A DNA stretch of 64,000 nt, from positions 1,116,001 to 1,180,000 of the forward strand of contig CBDDJJ010000002.1 in assembly GCA_965229625.1 (NCBI GenBank), in the 5' to 3' direction. The position numbers were made by a program, and so were the translations under genes. This stretch comes from JANQIO01 sp965229625. GTDB lineage: Bacteria; Pseudomonadota; Gammaproteobacteria; Pseudomonadales; Halieaceae. Position 1 is the first letter of the stretch, and each line of letters starts with the position of its first letter. Under the pieces are notes generated by a model. The model saw only the letters and a program-made list of their open reading frames with translations, was not told the DNA's origin and searched no databases. Shown piece after piece: positions 63,656-64,000 of the stretch.

Positions 63656-64000
63656 AATCTGCCGTGGTATAGAACATGCGCCAGCCCTCTGGCCCTGTGA
63701 GCAGCGCCGCCATCAGACTCTGAAGATCCACTCCCGGGTAACGTTCCACCAGCGGCGTCTGCGCGAGTGGCTCGGCTTCTGCTGCCTTGTCGCCCACAGC
63801 CTTTGCCAATGGCACGGCCCCACACCTCGCCACTTCCTCAAAGCGCAGGATACGGGCATCAGGCAAGCAGGCTCGGAAACGGCGGTAAAACCAGTCCAGG
63901 ATCAAAAGCTGGCGCGCCAGCCGGTCAGGCTCTCCCTCCAGGGCGCCCGCGAGTTGGCCATCGTAGCGTTCACCGCCGGGCAAGCTGCCCCGGTTAATGG
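63636..64000 (-). CDS. Unidentified gene, 3' end only (possible sulfotransferase-like)
   Basis: The frame has no stop up to the window edge, so the start is outside. About 120 residues are visible, with a helical LLILDWFYRRFRACLPDARILRF segment, YPGVDLQSLMAALL, and an ending FYTTADCEQALG. The RFEEVAR-like piece slightly resembles the RYEDL region of sulfotransferases, but this is weak. It is in the same operon as the glycosyltransferases, with a 20-nt overlap. Confidence 0.55.
   Translation of the reverse strand, partial: INRGSLPGGERYDGQLAGALEGEPDRLARQLLILDWFYRRFRACLPDARILRFEEVARCGAVPLAKAVGDKAAEAEPLAQTPLVERYPGVDLQSLMAALLTGPEGWRMFYTTADCEQALG

Overview
The window is a GC-rich, gene-dense bacterial chromosome segment. 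It most resembles a marine gammaproteobacterium of the Cellvibrionales/Halieaceae kind; this is inferred from protein resemblance and gene order, not from a search. Supporting signs are the Pseudomonas-like order rluD/bamD, clpB, pilS-pilR-fimT and ribF-ileS-lspA-fkpB-ispH-minor pilins-pilY1-pilE, a Pseudomonas-type class Ia ribonucleotide reductase with two ATP-cones, a class I fumarase, an iron superoxide dismutase, and a PEP-CTERM-like surface protein. I saw no rRNA, tRNA, CRISPR array, phage or transposase gene.

Layout. 1-0.8 kb: 3' end of argD. 0.8-6.9 kb: nrdA-nrdB, with DnaA and NrdR sites near a promoter that would give a leader of roughly 850 nt. 7-12.1 kb: a VPLPA-CTERM-type protein, then an acyltransferase-dinG-yqcC operon (minus strand) and a small membrane protein. 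12.3-14.5 kb: a small secreted Cys-rich protein, a divergent TetR/SnoaL pair, and rpsT with a TTG start. 14.5-18.3 kb: ilvI-ilvH plus a phosphatase-like lipoprotein, and a divergent DUF4124 protein. 18.4-18.6 kb: a 62-bp tandem repeat. 18.7-26.9 kb: methyltransferase, clpB, pgeF, rluD (minus), bamD (plus), nadE (minus). 27-39.2 kb: type IV pilus regulation and minor pilins (pilS, pilR and a FimT-like pseudopilin on plus; fimU-like, pilV, pilW, pilX, pilY1, pilE on minus). 39.4-49 kb: one long minus-strand run, pyrB-nudF-thpR-murJ-ribF-ileS-lspA-fkpB-ispH. 49.5-54.1 kb: sbcB, fumarase, a coiled-coil membrane protein and a short PuuD-like membrane protein. 54.2-57.3 kb: sodB and groES-groEL. 57.4-60.3 kb: fxsA, a short-chain dehydrogenase, an alkyltransferase-like protein and AmpG. 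60.3-64 kb: the end of a surface-glycan cluster with three glycosyltransferases and a gene cut by the window edge.

Regulation is unusually readable. clpB and groES both have heat-shock sigma-32-type promoters with the same 13-bp spacer. groESL also has a perfect CIRCE operator just downstream of a second, housekeeping promoter. nrdAB has a perfect DnaA box and two NrdR-like boxes 32 bp apart. ilvIH has a sigma-70 promoter about 400 nt upstream and a possible leader peptide.

The least explained items are: a 62-bp tandem repeat array after the DUF4124 gene; two long palindromic intergenic elements (upstream of pyrB, and between sodB and groEL); a 20-22-bp repeat array between the SnoaL gene and rpsT; the T-poor leaders around nrdAB; and a PilY1 whose von Willebrand domain is split by about 500 residues of three related beta-rich repeats. 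No complete new multi-gene system stands out. Start codons below were chosen by homology and ribosome-binding sites and often differ from the longest open frame.
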